A stretch of 64,000 bases of DNA from the NCBI RefSeq assembly GCF_916619195.1, contig NZ_CAKAKL010000005.1, positions 124,001-188,000 of the forward strand, given 5' to 3'. The notes beneath the pieces were generated by a model, which saw nothing but the letters and a program-made list of their open reading frames with translations, ran no database searches and was not told the DNA's origin. Each line of letters begins with the position of its first letter. Position 1 is the first letter of the stretch. This document shows, piece by piece, positions 47,825-58,984 of the stretch. Origin of the DNA: Inquilinus sp. Marseille-Q2685. Lineage in GTDB: Bacteria; Pseudomonadota; Alphaproteobacteria; DSM-16000; Inquilinaceae. Made by a program: the position numbers and the translations under genes.

Positions 47825-49084
47825 CTAACCCGCCCGCACCTGCTGCAGCAGGGTCGTCGTGGCGAAGCCGTCCGGGACCAGGCCCTTGGAGGTCTGCCAG
47901 GCCCGGATCGCGCCGCGCGTCGCCGGCCCGATCAGCCCGTCCGGGTTGCCGCCGGTGGAGAAGCCCCGGGCCGCCAGCAGCGACTGCAGCTCCATCACCT
48001 CGCTGCGCGACAGCGGCTGTTCGTCGCGCGGCCAGGACCCGACGATCGGCCCGCCGCCGGCCAGCCGGTCGGACAGCGTGGCGACCGCCAGCGCGTAGCT
48101 GGTGGAGTTGTTGTACTTCATGATGACGCCGAAGTTCGGGCCGACCAGGAAGGCTGGGCCGCGGGCGCCCGCCGGGGTGATCACCGAAGCGTCGCCCAGC
48201 GCCGGCAGGCTGCGGCCGGAGACCGGCTTCACGCCCAGCGCCGCCCATTGCGCCACCGGCCGCCTGGTGCTCAACTCCGCCACCGAATAGTCGAAGCCGG
48301 GCGGCAGGGTGACCTCGACGCCCCAGGGCTGGCCGCGCTGCCAGCCCGATTGGGCCAGGTAGTTGGCGGTCGAGGCCATGACGTCGGGGATGCTGCCCCA
48401 GATGTCGCGGCGGCCGTCGCCATCGGCGTCGACGGCGGAGCTCAGGAACACCGTGGGCAGGAACTGGGTGTTGCCCATGGCGCCGGCCCAGGAGCCCAGC
48501 ATGCGGTCGCGGCTGATGTCGCCCTGCTGCAGGATCTGCAGCGCGGCGAACAGCTGCTCCTTGGCCCAGTCCTGGCGGCGGCCCTCATAGCCCAGCGTGG
48601 CCAGGGCGTCGATCACCTCGGTCGACCCGAAGTTCTGGCCGTAATTGCTCTCGATGCCCCAGATCGCGGTGATGATCTCCTTCGGCACGCCATAGCGCTG
48701 CTCCGCCGCATTGGCGGTGGAGGACCATTGCGCCAGCATCGCCTGGCCGTTGCGGATGCGGTCGGGCGAGACGGCGCTGTCGAGATACGTCCAGACCGAT
48801 TTGGTGAATTCCGACTGCGACTGGTCGGAATCGATCACCCTGGGCAGGAACTGCACGGTGTCGAAGGCGGTAGCCAGCGTCGCCTGGCTGATGCCACGCG
48901 CCGCGGCCTCGGCCCGGAACGCCGCCACCCATTGCTGGAATCCCTGCGCCTCGGACTGGGCCGGGAAGGCCGCCGAGGCGCCGGGCGTCGGGGTCGGCAC
49001 CACCGGCTGGCCCTGGCCCGAGCTCTGGCAGCCGGCCAGCAGCACCACCCCGGCCAGCACCGCCATCCGCGTGGTCATCGACAT
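47825..49084 (-). CDS. Lytic murein transglycosylase (MltB family) with peptidoglycan-binding domain
   Basis: A 419-residue lipoprotein from 49084. The lipobox LAGC puts lipid on Cys19. The catalytic SLT_2/MltB domain spans about 50-340, with the Glu in IWGIESNYGQ. A C-terminal PG_binding_1 domain (about 350-415) has LQSLLAARGFSTGGNPDGLIGPATRGAIRAWQ. It cleaves glycan strands in the periplasm with 1,6-anhydro products. Reading from farther upstream would cross the next gene's 3' region and is rejected. Confidence 0.92.
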   Translation of the reverse strand: MSMTTRMAVLAGVVLLAGCQSSGQGQPVVPTPTPGASAAFPAQSEAQGFQQWVAAFRAEAAARGISQATLATAFDTVQFLPRVIDSDQSQSEFTKSVWTYLDSAVSPDRIRNGQAMLAQWSSTANAAEQRYGVPKEIITAIWGIESNYGQNFGSTEVIDALATLGYEGRRQDWAKEQLFAALQILQQGDISRDRMLGSWAGAMGNTQFLPTVFLSSAVDADGDGRRDIWGSIPDVMASTANYLAQSGWQRGQPWGVEVTLPPGFDYSVAELSTRRPVAQWAALGVKPVSGRSLPALGDASVITPAGARGPAFLVGPNFGVIMKYNNSTSYALAVATLSDRLAGGGPIVGSWPRDEQPLSRSEVMELQSLLAARGFSTGGNPDGLIGPATRGAIRAWQTSKGLVPDGFATTTLLQQVRAG

Positions 49085-49173
49085 GGGCCTTCTCCGCGAT
49101 TTCCGAATCAATCGGTGAACGTCGCGGCAAAGTGCCCGGAGATCAAGGCCGGAAGGCGGCAAGGGCGCCGCAA

Positions 49174-50274
49174 CTAGGAGGGCTTGGTAGCCGCCGCCGC
49201 GGTCCAGGCGACCTCGCCCCTGGTCCGGCGCATGTAGAAATCCATGCGCTCCCGGACGGCCGGCGACGGATCGTGCAGCATCCTGCTCGCCGTCTCCTGC
49301 AGCCCCGCAAGCGCGTCCGCATGCTTGATGAAAGCATCGGCGGCCAGCTTCCTGACCACGACCGACCGATCGGCCGCTCCGACGGAGACGAGATCGGTCA
49401 GCGGGACCGCGTGCTCGATGGGCCGCTCCTCGAACGCCAGGACGCGCCGGCTGCGCCCCAGCGACTTGTCGAGCCATTCCTGCCTGAAGCCGACCGGCCA
49501 GATCCCGCGTCTCTCGACCAGGGACTGCAGGGCGATCGCCCGAATGGCCGGTTGCACCGCGGTCTCGAGGAGGGCCGGGAGGTGTCGGTCCATGTCGGGC
49601 GACCGCAGGGCCTGTCTCATGGCGCTGCTTAGGGCGCCGGCGGCTTCGGTCCGGAAGATCAACGCGAGCTGGTCCACGACATCCGGCCGGAACAGGGCGA
49701 CGTCGAGCGCGGCGGCTTCCGCACCCCAGCGCTTCCAATGCTGTCTTTGCGTCAGGAGATAGAGGGCGGCGGTCGCAACAACGGATGGCGGGGTTCGAGG
49801 AAAGACACGCCGCGCGCAGGCCTGGGCGGCGATCCGCACCGGCTCCGCCCAGTCGTTCAGGCGATACGCGAGGGCGGCGAACAGAAAGGCGGTGGGCGGC
49901 GGATCGCCGATCCGGTGTAGAGCCGCTTCGCGCAGCCGTCCGTCGCCATGAAAGATGTAGAGCCAAGTCAGGCCAGGGGTGGCGTCCAACGCCTCGCGCT
50001 CGATCCCGATGGGGGAGACCGACCGCCAGAAACGCCGGCTGATCGGCTGCCGATAATAGAATCGGCCGAGCAGAGGGATTTCGCTCGCTGCGCTCGCGAT
50101 GGCGGCCGGAAGCACCGCGGCCGTCATCTCGCTGAAGCGCCGGGCATCGTCATTGATGGGCTCGTTCCGAATGAGTCTCGCGGAGATCTCCTGGACGAGC
50201 TGCTGGAGCACCTCCGGGAGGACGGAGCTCTTTCGATCGGTCAGCAGACTGGTGTATCGCCGAACGCGGGGCAT
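49174..50274 (-). CDS. Uncharacterised helical (HEAT-like) protein
   Basis: A 366-residue protein I cannot place in a named family. It is mostly predicted alpha-helical, with repeating 30-40 residue hydrophobic/charged pairs such as IRAIALQSLVERRG, VVRKLAADAFIKHADAL and the C-terminal DPSPAVRERMDFYMRR, suggesting HEAT or Armadillo-like repeats. No signal peptide, membrane segment or catalytic motif stands out. It lies between the transglycosylase and the MBL gene on the same strand but with separate gaps. A scaffold role is only a guess. Confidence 0.5.
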   Translation of the reverse strand: MPRVRRYTSLLTDRKSSVLPEVLQQLVQEISARLIRNEPINDDARRFSEMTAAVLPAAIASAASEIPLLGRFYYRQPISRRFWRSVSPIGIEREALDATPGLTWLYIFHGDGRLREAALHRIGDPPPTAFLFAALAYRLNDWAEPVRIAAQACARRVFPRTPPSVVATAALYLLTQRQHWKRWGAEAAALDVALFRPDVVDQLALIFRTEAAGALSSAMRQALRSPDMDRHLPALLETAVQPAIRAIALQSLVERRGIWPVGFRQEWLDKSLGRSRRVLAFEERPIEHAVPLTDLVSVGAADRSVVVRKLAADAFIKHADALAGLQETASRMLHDPSPAVRERMDFYMRRTRGEVAWTAAAATKPS

Positions 50275-50335
50275 CCCGGCAGCATGCCAGCAAGTTCCCT
50301 CATTCTGAAGCGGTAGCCCATGCCGGGCCGGCCGG

Positions 50336-51223
50336 TCACCCCTGCGGCGCGCCGGGGAAGGCGTCGAGCGGGATCTTGAGGTAGCGCCGGCCGTCGCCCT
50401 CGGGCTCGGGCAGGCGGCCGCCGCGGATGTTGACCTGCAGCGCCGCCAGCATCAGCGCCGGCAGCGGCAGCGTCCGGTCGCGGTCCCGGCGCAGCGCCAC
50501 GAACTCGGCCTCCGACACCGCGGCGACATGGATGTTGCGCTCCTTCTGGTCGGCGACGGTGCTCTGCCAGCGCGGCTCGCGCCCGTCCGGCTGGTAGTCG
50601 TGCCCGGTGAACAGGCGGGTGTCGTCCGGCAGAGCCAGGATCCGCTGGATCGAGGCCCAGAGCTGGCGCGCGTCGCCGCCGGGGAAGTCGGCCCGGGCCG
50701 TGCCGCCATCGGGCATGAACAGGGTGTCGTGGATGAAGGCGGCGTCGCCGACGAGGTAGGTGATCGAGGCCATCGTGTGGCCCGGGCAGAACATTACCTC
50801 CGCCTCCAGCGACCCGATGCGGAATCGGTCGCCGTCGCGGAACAGCCGGTCCCAGCCCGAGCCGTCGGCCGGCTGGTCCGGCAGGTTGTAGATCTCGCGC
50901 CACAGCGCCTGGACGCCCGCGACCTTCTTGCCGATCGCCGTTGGCGCGCCGGTCTTCTCCTTCAGATAGGCCGCCGCGGAGAAGTGATCGGCATGCGGGT
51001 GAGTGTCGAGGATCCAGGCGACCCGCAGCCCGGACCGCGCGACATGGTCGAGGATCAGGTCCGCGTTGCGGGTCGAGACGGTGCCGGATTTCAGGTCGAA
51101 GTCCAGCACGGGGTCGATGATCGCGCAGTCGCCGGTCCCGGGATCGGCCACGACGTACTGCATGCTGCAGGTCCGCGGGTCGAAGACGGCGTGGACGACG
51201 GGCGGCGCGCCGGCCGGTGTCAT
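50336..51223 (-). CDS. MBL-fold protein, persulfide-dioxygenase-like
   Basis: A 295-residue glyoxalase-II-type MBL protein. DTHPHADH supplies His75, His77, Asp79 and His80; FCPGHTMAS and FTGHDYQP supply the later His residues, the mononuclear iron arrangement of persulfide dioxygenases. The start at 51223 is preferred over two upstream ATGs because MTPAGAPPVVHAVFDPRT is the conserved beginning. Members (ETHE1/Blh type) oxidise glutathione persulfide. No BigR/ArsR regulator or rhodanese is adjacent. Confidence 0.85.
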   Translation of the reverse strand: MTPAGAPPVVHAVFDPRTCSMQYVVADPGTGDCAIIDPVLDFDLKSGTVSTRNADLILDHVARSGLRVAWILDTHPHADHFSAAAYLKEKTGAPTAIGKKVAGVQALWREIYNLPDQPADGSGWDRLFRDGDRFRIGSLEAEVMFCPGHTMASITYLVGDAAFIHDTLFMPDGGTARADFPGGDARQLWASIQRILALPDDTRLFTGHDYQPDGREPRWQSTVADQKERNIHVAAVSEAEFVALRRDRDRTLPLPALMLAALQVNIRGGRLPEPEGDGRRYLKIPLDAFPGAPQG

Positions 51224-51529
51224 GATTGATCGCTCGCGGATGCTCGTGGAAGATTCTCCGGCCATGGTGGCAAAATAATCCCCCAAAGGGAATTTCAACC
51301 TGATATGAACACCAAGGGCAGAGTTCCAAATTGTAGCCCGTCTCGACAACAATAACACAATAAGCGGCGCGGATCTATTTCATGGGATCGCGCGGTAGCT
51401 TGCGAGGATTGACATTTGATCTCCGTCCAATTTCGCGAAATGACGCAGCGAAGCGACCGGGCAGATGCAAAAGACAGAATGACGTGCGAGCTCTCTGCCG
51501 ATGGCCGCTAAAAATCCGGAGTCTCGTCC
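51224..51529. other. AT-rich intergenic region
   Basis: A 306-base gap between the MBL gene (minus) and the aldo/keto reductase (minus). Line 51301-51360 has 26 G/C of 60 (43%), far below the surroundings. No tRNA, terminator with a clear stem or conserved ORF was recognised; it should hold the promoter of the MBL gene. It may be the trace of an old insertion. Confidence 0.5.
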
Positions 51530-52594
51530 TCAGCTGCGGGCGCGCAGCTCGGCCTGGGCGCGGCCGATGATACCGGGATAGCGCTTGTCCGGATACCACG
51601 GCATCGCGGCGATGCGGTCGAAGCCGGGGATGGTCTCCATGTGCCGCAGCATGCGGCGGCGCATCTCCGCGTCGGGCAGGGGGCCGCGCAGGGCGGCGAT
51701 GTTCTCGGCGGCGTGGTCCGGGTCGGCGGTCGCCGGCAGGGCGCAGGTCACGGCCGGGTGCGCGATCACCCATTTCAGGAAATACGCCGCCCAGCTGCGG
51801 ATGCCGAGCTCGGCAGCGAAATCGGGCAGGGCCCGGCCTTCGACGACCTTGAACAGGCGCGCCTTCTCGAACGGCATGTTGGTCAGGACCGCGGTGCCGC
51901 GGTCGGCGGCGGCGGGCAGCACCCGCTCCTCCGCGCGCCGGTTGAAGATCGAGTAGTTGACCTGGACGACATCGAGATCGCCGCGCTCGACCCAGCCGGC
52001 CAGTGGCTCGAGATAGGCGCTCTCGTAATGGGTGACGCCGAGAAGGCGGATCCGCCCTTCCTTCTTCCAGGCACGCAGATAGGGGACGATGACGTCGACA
52101 TTGACCAGGCTGTGGCACTGCATCAGGTCGATCCGGCCGCGCCACAGCCGGTCCTCCGACAGCCGCAGGCTGCGCAGGGCGTGGCTCTCATCGGCCAGGA
52201 AGTCGCCGGTCGCCCAGATCTTGTTGGCGACAAAGATCCGGTCGCCGATGCCGAGCGCGGTGGCGAAATCGCCGACCGTGGTCTCCGCGGTGCCGTAGAG
52301 GGGCGAGGTGTCGACCACCCGGGCGCCGCCCTCCCAATACCGGCGCAGCACCTCGCGCAGATGGTCGCGCGGCGCGCCCGGCAGGGTGTCGAAGGTGAGG
52401 AAGGTGCCGAGGCCGATCGCCGGCAGCACCTCACCGGTGCGCGGCACGGTGCGGGTGATGATGCCGTCTGCGGCCGCAGGCTGCTGGGCGCGGATGGCTG
52501 GGGAGCCGAGCAGCGCCGGCGCCGCGGTGAAGAGGCCGAGCGCGCCACGCATCAGGCCGCGCCGGTCGGTGGGGAGGAAAGGGTCCTGTCGCAT
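51530..52594 (-). CDS. Tat-exported aldo/keto reductase
   Basis: A 354-residue aldo/keto reductase. DRRGLMRGALGLFTAAPALLG is a twin-arginine signal, so it acts in the periplasm, unusual for a family that uses cytoplasmic NADPH. The catalytic tetrad is visible: the Asp and Tyr of DTSPLYGTAE, the Lys of VANKIW and the His of DLMQCHSLVN. Substrate unknown. Diverges from the AraC gene; a tandem repeat in the shared region probably is that regulator's operator. Confidence 0.85.
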   Translation of the reverse strand: MRQDPFLPTDRRGLMRGALGLFTAAPALLGSPAIRAQQPAAADGIITRTVPRTGEVLPAIGLGTFLTFDTLPGAPRDHLREVLRRYWEGGARVVDTSPLYGTAETTVGDFATALGIGDRIFVANKIWATGDFLADESHALRSLRLSEDRLWRGRIDLMQCHSLVNVDVIVPYLRAWKKEGRIRLLGVTHYESAYLEPLAGWVERGDLDVVQVNYSIFNRRAEERVLPAAADRGTAVLTNMPFEKARLFKVVEGRALPDFAAELGIRSWAAYFLKWVIAHPAVTCALPATADPDHAAENIAALRGPLPDAEMRRRMLRHMETIPGFDRIAAMPWYPDKRYPGIIGRAQAELRARS

Positions 52595-52659
52595 CGCCGT
52601 GATCCGTTCCGGATATGTGCGATGCGGACTCTAGCGGCCGCCCCCGAGGGGGATGCGCC

Positions 52660-52693
52660 GGATCCTGACCCGCCTGCGCTGGATCCTGACCCG
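52660..52693. promoter_or_regulatory. AraC-type tandem operator
   Basis: Two exact 13-base direct repeats, GGATCCTGACCCG, at 52660-52672 and 52681-52693. The start-to-start distance is 21 bases, two helical turns, the usual spacing of AraC-family half-sites. They lie between the divergent aldo/keto reductase and araC genes. A looser relative (GGATTCCTGGACCCGG) is at 53773, upstream of iorA. Confidence 0.6.
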
Positions 52694-52784
52694 ATCCGCG
52701 GGGGCGGGATGCGTCGGCGGGGCACACTGACAGTCGAGGCAGCCGCGCCTATCCTCGGCGCGTCGGTCGAGAGCGGAGCACCGC

Positions 52785-53711
52785 ATGGCCTATGAGCGCA
52801 GGATCGAGCCGCGGGCCACCGGCTGGCGCAGCTTCGCCTGGGCCGGCGGCGTCTTCGATACGGCGCGCCGGCCCTACACCGAGGCGGTCGAGGGCACGAT
52901 CCTGATCCCGCATCACCTGGTGCTCGTCACCCTCGCCGGCGGGGCGCGCCATCAGGAGGTGGTCTCGTCCTGCGGCCACCGCTATGTCGGCAGCGACCGG
53001 CCGGGCGCGGTGTCCTTCGTCCCGGCCGATTGCGAGCGCCGGCTGCGGCTGCGCGGGGTCGAGTCGGAATGGGCCTCGATTTCGCTCGACCCCGCGCTGC
53101 TGCAGGACGAGGTGTTCGAGCCGGCGGGGCGATCGCTGGACGGCGCCGCCTTCACCAACCAGGAGGCGCCGTTCCTGGCCGGCATGGTGGCGGAGGCCGC
53201 GCGTCTCGCCACGGAGGGCGGGCTGGACCGGGCCTATGGCGAGGCGATGTCCTGGGCCCTGGCCCATCACCTCCTCCGGCGCTACGGCCGCGTGACGTCC
53301 ACCGGCGGCCCGCGCCGCTGGGCGCTGCCGCCCTGGCGCCTGCGCCGCATCGCCGACTATGTCGACGCCCATCTCGGCGCCGAGATCCGGATCGCCGATC
53401 TGGCCGAGCTCGTCGGGCTCTCGCCCGGCGGACTGCACCGGGCGTTCCGGTCGACGACGGGGCAGACGCCGCTGGCCTTCATCAACGACAGACGGATCCG
53501 CCGCGCCATGCGGCTGCTGGAGACCGGCGGCGGCTCGATGGCCGAGATCGCGCTGTGCTGCGGCTTCGTCAGCCCCAGCCATTTCGCCCGCGTGTTCCGG
53601 GGCGTCGCCGGCATGGCCCCGTCGCGCTATCGCGCGGTGAACGGCGCCGGCCCGCGAGACCCGGTCCAGCATCCGGATGGGACCGGATGCCGCAGTGGCC
53701 CGGCGGCATAG
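52785..53711 (+). CDS. AraC family transcriptional regulator
   Basis: A 308-residue regulator. The N-terminal 170 residues form an effector domain of the AraC/CuPin type. The C-terminal HTH_18 (about 185-285) has IADYVDAHLGAEIRIADLAELVGLSPGGLHRAFRS and the second helix-turn-helix with AEIALCCGFVSPSHFARVFR. It stands between a divergent aldo/keto reductase and the downstream ior pair, so both are candidate targets. Confidence 0.9.
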   Translation: MAYERRIEPRATGWRSFAWAGGVFDTARRPYTEAVEGTILIPHHLVLVTLAGGARHQEVVSSCGHRYVGSDRPGAVSFVPADCERRLRLRGVESEWASISLDPALLQDEVFEPAGRSLDGAAFTNQEAPFLAGMVAEAARLATEGGLDRAYGEAMSWALAHHLLRRYGRVTSTGGPRRWALPPWRLRRIADYVDAHLGAEIRIADLAELVGLSPGGLHRAFRSTTGQTPLAFINDRRIRRAMRLLETGGGSMAEIALCCGFVSPSHFARVFRGVAGMAPSRYRAVNGAGPRDPVQHPDGTGCRSGPAA

Positions 53712-53840
53712 GACGGTCACCGGATTCCCTGGCACAGTCGTACGACAAACGGATCGTATCCTTCTCCTTCCCGGATTCCTGGACCCGGCGCGCAGGCGGC
53801 GGTCCGCCGTGCATGGCCGGTCGCAGAGACGGAGCTGTCC

Positions 53841-54320
53841 ATGGCTGTCGAACTGAACATCAATGGCCGGACCGAGCGCATCGACGCGCCGCCGGAGATG
53901 CCCCTCCTGTGGGCGCTGCGCGACGAGCTCGGGCTGGTCGGCACCAAATTCGGCTGCGGCGCCGGGCTGTGCGGCGCCTGCACCGTGCATCTCGACGGCG
54001 CCGCCGTGCGCGCCTGCCAGACCGCGATCGGCGATGTCGGCAGCGGCAAGATCGTCACCATCGAGGCGATCGGCGCCACTGACATCGGCGCCCGGCTGCA
54101 GCAGGCCTGGCTGGCCTTCGACGTGATGCAGTGCGGCTACTGCCAGGCGGGACAGATCATGTCCGCCGCGGCGCTGCTGGCGACCACGCCGGCGCCCGGC
54201 GACGACGACATCGATGCCGCCATGGCCGGCAATCTCTGCCGGTGCGGCACCTATACCCGCATCCGCACCGCCATCCACAAGGCGGCCGAACGGAAGGCGG
54301 CGGAAGGGAGTGCCGGCTGA
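53841..54320 (+). CDS. iorA: Isoquinoline 1-oxidoreductase-like [2Fe-2S] subunit
   Basis: A 159-residue protein with two [2Fe-2S] clusters. The plant-type cluster uses Cys39, Cys44, Cys47 and Cys59; the second domain uses Cys98, Cys101, Cys133 and Cys135 (CGYC and CRCGTYTR). It passes electrons from the molybdenum subunit encoded next, overlapping by one base (TGATG). No FAD or haem subunit is present nearby. Confidence 0.92.
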   Translation: MAVELNINGRTERIDAPPEMPLLWALRDELGLVGTKFGCGAGLCGACTVHLDGAAVRACQTAIGDVGSGKIVTIEAIGATDIGARLQQAWLAFDVMQCGYCQAGQIMSAAALLATTPAPGDDDIDAAMAGNLCRCGTYTRIRTAIHKAAERKAAEGSAG

Positions 54321-56548
54321 TGGGACACATCCTTCCCGACACCGGCCCCATGAACGGCAGTCTGGGGCGGCGCGCCTTCCTCAAGGCCTCGCTGCTGGCC
54401 GGCGGCGGCCTGCTGATCGACGCCACCCTCCCCATTCCCGCCGGCGCGGCGACGGGGGAGGGCGGCGGGACGCTCGGCGCCTTCATCGCCATCGCGCCGG
54501 ACGGACGGGTCACGATCACCGGCAAGAACCCGGAAATCGGCCAGGGCATCAAGACGTCGCTGCCGATGATCATCGCCGACGAGCTGGACGTCGACTGGGA
54601 CCAGGTCACCGTGACCCAGGCGATGGTGAACGAGGCCGCCTACGGCCCGCAGACCGCCGGCGGCAGCCGGGCCACGCCGGCCAACTGGATGCCGATGCGC
54701 CAGGCCGGCGCGGCGGCGCGGGCGCTGCTGGTCGACGCCGCGGCCCGGCGCTGGGGCGTGCCGGCCGACGGCATCACCACCCGGTCGGGCCGGCTGCTGC
54801 ATGACGCCAGCGGGCGGAGTCTGGGCTATGGAGAGGTGGCGGCCGAGGCCGCGGCGCTGCCGATGCCCGATCCGGGCAAGGTCCGGCTGAAGGACCCGGC
54901 CGAGTTCCGCGTCATCGGCAAGCCGATCGGCGGCTGCGACAGCCCGAAGGTGGTGCGGGGCGAACCGATCTTCGGCATCGACACCCGGCTGCCGGGCATG
55001 CTGTACGCGGTGTTTGAGCGCTGCCCGGTATTCGGCGGCACCCTGAAATCCGCCGATCTCGACGCCGCCCGCGGCCAGCCGGGCGTGCGCCAGGTGTTCG
55101 CGGTCAAGGGCAACGGCCGGCCGGAGAGCCTGGTCGACGGCATCGCGATCCTGGCGACCAACTGGTGGCTCGCCAACCAGGCGCGGCAGGCGCTGAAGGT
55201 CGAATGGGACGAGGGGCCCGGCGCCGCCCAGAGCAGCGACGGCTATGACGCCCAGGCCAAGGCCCTGTTCGACGGCACGCCGCAGGTCGAGCTGTTCCGC
55301 GCCGGCGATGTCGAGGGCGCACTGGCCGGGGCGGCCAGGCGGATCTCGGCGGACTACGCTTATCCCTACCTGTCGCACGCGCCGCTGGAGCCGCAGAACT
55401 GCACCGCGCTCTGGCGCGAGGACGGAACGCTGGAGCTGTGGGCGCCGAGCCAGATGCCGCAGCGCGGCCGCGGCCTGGTGGCCGAGGCGCTGGGGTTGAA
55501 GCCCGAGGCCATCACCATGCACATGCCGCGCATCGGCGGCGGCTTCGGCCGGCGGCTGATGAACGACTATGTGATGCAGGCGGCGGCGATCGCGCGGCAG
55601 GTGCCGGGCACGCCGGTCAAGCTGGTGTGGTCGCGGACCGAGGACATCCAGCACGATTTCTATCGCCCGGCCGGCTGGCACCGCTTCACCGCCGGCTTCG
55701 ACGCGGCCGGCAAGCCGACCGCCTTCGCCGCCCATTTCGTCACCCTGACCCGGGGCGGCAAGCCGGTGTCGGGCGGCGAGTTCGACTTTCAGGAGCTGCC
55801 GGCGCTGATGGTGCCGAACCTGCTGTTCGCCCAGTCCGGCATCGACAGCGTGGTGCCGACCGGGCCGATGCGGGCGCCGCGGTCGAACGGTCTGGCCTGG
55901 GCCTACCAGTCCTTCCTCGACGAGGTGGCGCAGGCGTCCGGCACCGACCTGCCGACGCTGCTGCTCGGGCTGCTCGGCGAGCCCCGGGCGCTGCCGCCGC
56001 GGCCAGGATCGCAGGCGCAGTTCCACACCGGCCGCGCCCGCGGCGTGATCGAGAAGGCGCTGGCGATGTCGAACTGGCCGGTCCGGCCGGTGGCGGGCAG
56101 CGGCAAGGGCTTCGCCTTCTACTTCTGCCATCTCGGCTATTTCGCCGAGGTGGTGGAGGCGGCGGTGGCGCAGGACGGCACGATCACGGTGCCGCGGGTC
56201 TGGGTGGCCGGCGACATCGGCAGCCAGATCGTCAACCCGTCGGGCGCCGAGAACCAGGTGCGCGGATCGGTGATCGACGGGCTCGGCCAGGCGCTCGGCG
56301 GCCTGTCGATCAGGCTGACCGGCGGCCGGGTCGAGCAGGAGAACTTCGACACCTACCCCCTGCCGCGGATCCCGGGCACGCCGGACATCGCGGTCGAGTT
56401 CGTGGCCAGCGACGTCCCGCCGACCGGCCTGGGCGAGCCGGCGCTGCCGCCGGTGATCCCGGCGCTGTGCAACGCGGTCTTCGCCGCCACCGGCAAGCGG
56501 GTCCGCAAGCTGCCGCTGGACACCGCCGGCTTCACCCGGGCGGCGTAG
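54320..56548 (+). CDS. iorB: Isoquinoline 1-oxidoreductase-like molybdenum subunit
   Basis: A 742-residue molybdenum hydroxylase. The start at 54320 gives LGRRAFLKASLLAGGGLLI, a Tat-type signal. Molybdopterin contacts include GGGFGRR (406-412) and the C-terminal PTGLGEPALPPV, whose Glu706 matches the active-site Glu of the xanthine oxidase family. It hydroxylates an N-heterocycle or aldehyde in the periplasm; isoquinoline is a family label, not a shown substrate. The cytochrome subunit that some relatives carry is not adjacent. Confidence 0.9.
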   Translation: MGHILPDTGPMNGSLGRRAFLKASLLAGGGLLIDATLPIPAGAATGEGGGTLGAFIAIAPDGRVTITGKNPEIGQGIKTSLPMIIADELDVDWDQVTVTQAMVNEAAYGPQTAGGSRATPANWMPMRQAGAAARALLVDAAARRWGVPADGITTRSGRLLHDASGRSLGYGEVAAEAAALPMPDPGKVRLKDPAEFRVIGKPIGGCDSPKVVRGEPIFGIDTRLPGMLYAVFERCPVFGGTLKSADLDAARGQPGVRQVFAVKGNGRPESLVDGIAILATNWWLANQARQALKVEWDEGPGAAQSSDGYDAQAKALFDGTPQVELFRAGDVEGALAGAARRISADYAYPYLSHAPLEPQNCTALWREDGTLELWAPSQMPQRGRGLVAEALGLKPEAITMHMPRIGGGFGRRLMNDYVMQAAAIARQVPGTPVKLVWSRTEDIQHDFYRPAGWHRFTAGFDAAGKPTAFAAHFVTLTRGGKPVSGGEFDFQELPALMVPNLLFAQSGIDSVVPTGPMRAPRSNGLAWAYQSFLDEVAQASGTDLPTLLLGLLGEPRALPPRPGSQAQFHTGRARGVIEKALAMSNWPVRPVAGSGKGFAFYFCHLGYFAEVVEAAVAQDGTITVPRVWVAGDIGSQIVNPSGAENQVRGSVIDGLGQALGGLSIRLTGGRVEQENFDTYPLPRIPGTPDIAVEFVASDVPPTGLGEPALPPVIPALCNAVFAATGKRVRKLPLDTAGFTRAA

Positions 56549-56560
56549 GCGCAAAGAAAA

Positions 56561-56582
56561 AGGGCGGCCCGAAGGCCGCCCT
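56561..56582 (-). terminator. pnp intrinsic terminator
   Basis: A nine-base-pair stem AGGGCGGCC / GGCCGCCCT with a CGAA loop, 23 bases beyond the pnp stop. On the minus strand it is followed by TTTTCTTTG, making it a pnp terminator; the opposite side is T-poor, so it is weak for iorB. Confidence 0.85.
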
Positions 56583-56605
56583 GTCCCTTCCACCGAGGCG
56601 ATGCC

Positions 56606-58738
<2,133 letters not shown>

Positions 58739-58826
58739 CGCTTTTTCCTTCATCGGACACCCCGTGCCGCAGGGGCCTGTCGGGGTCGGGCCGCTCCACG
58801 CCGGGCCCGGGGGCGAAATACGACAA

Positions 58827-58854
58827 GCGCCGCCGGCTGGGGGGCCGGCGGCGC
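58827..58854 (-). terminator. rpsO-pnp hairpin 1
   Basis: An eleven-base-pair perfect stem (GCGCCGCCGGC / GCCGGCGGCGC) with a six-base loop, 89 bases before the pnp start. On the minus strand a T-containing but not T-rich stretch follows, so it may be a partial rpsO terminator or part of the pnp leader. Confidence 0.6.
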
Positions 58855-58913
58855 CGATGTCACGAAACGAAACCGCTGATTCGCATGGGTCCGGCGCAGC
58901 CCGTTGCCGCGGC

Positions 58914-58952
58914 GGTCCGTCGGGACGGTCGGAGTCCGACCGTCGACGGACC
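58914..58952 (-). ncRNA. rpsO-pnp leader hairpin 2
   Basis: A long two-tier stem: nine pairs (GGTCCGTCG/CGACGGACC) and nine pairs (ACGGTCGGA/TCCGACCGT) around a two-base bulge; a few apical pairs must open for the loop. In E. coli the pnp leader hairpin is cut by RNase III for autocontrol; this may be its counterpart, which is inference. Confidence 0.55.
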
Positions 58953-58984
58953 TGGGCAAAGACACCGGACGGGCATGCGGGTGA

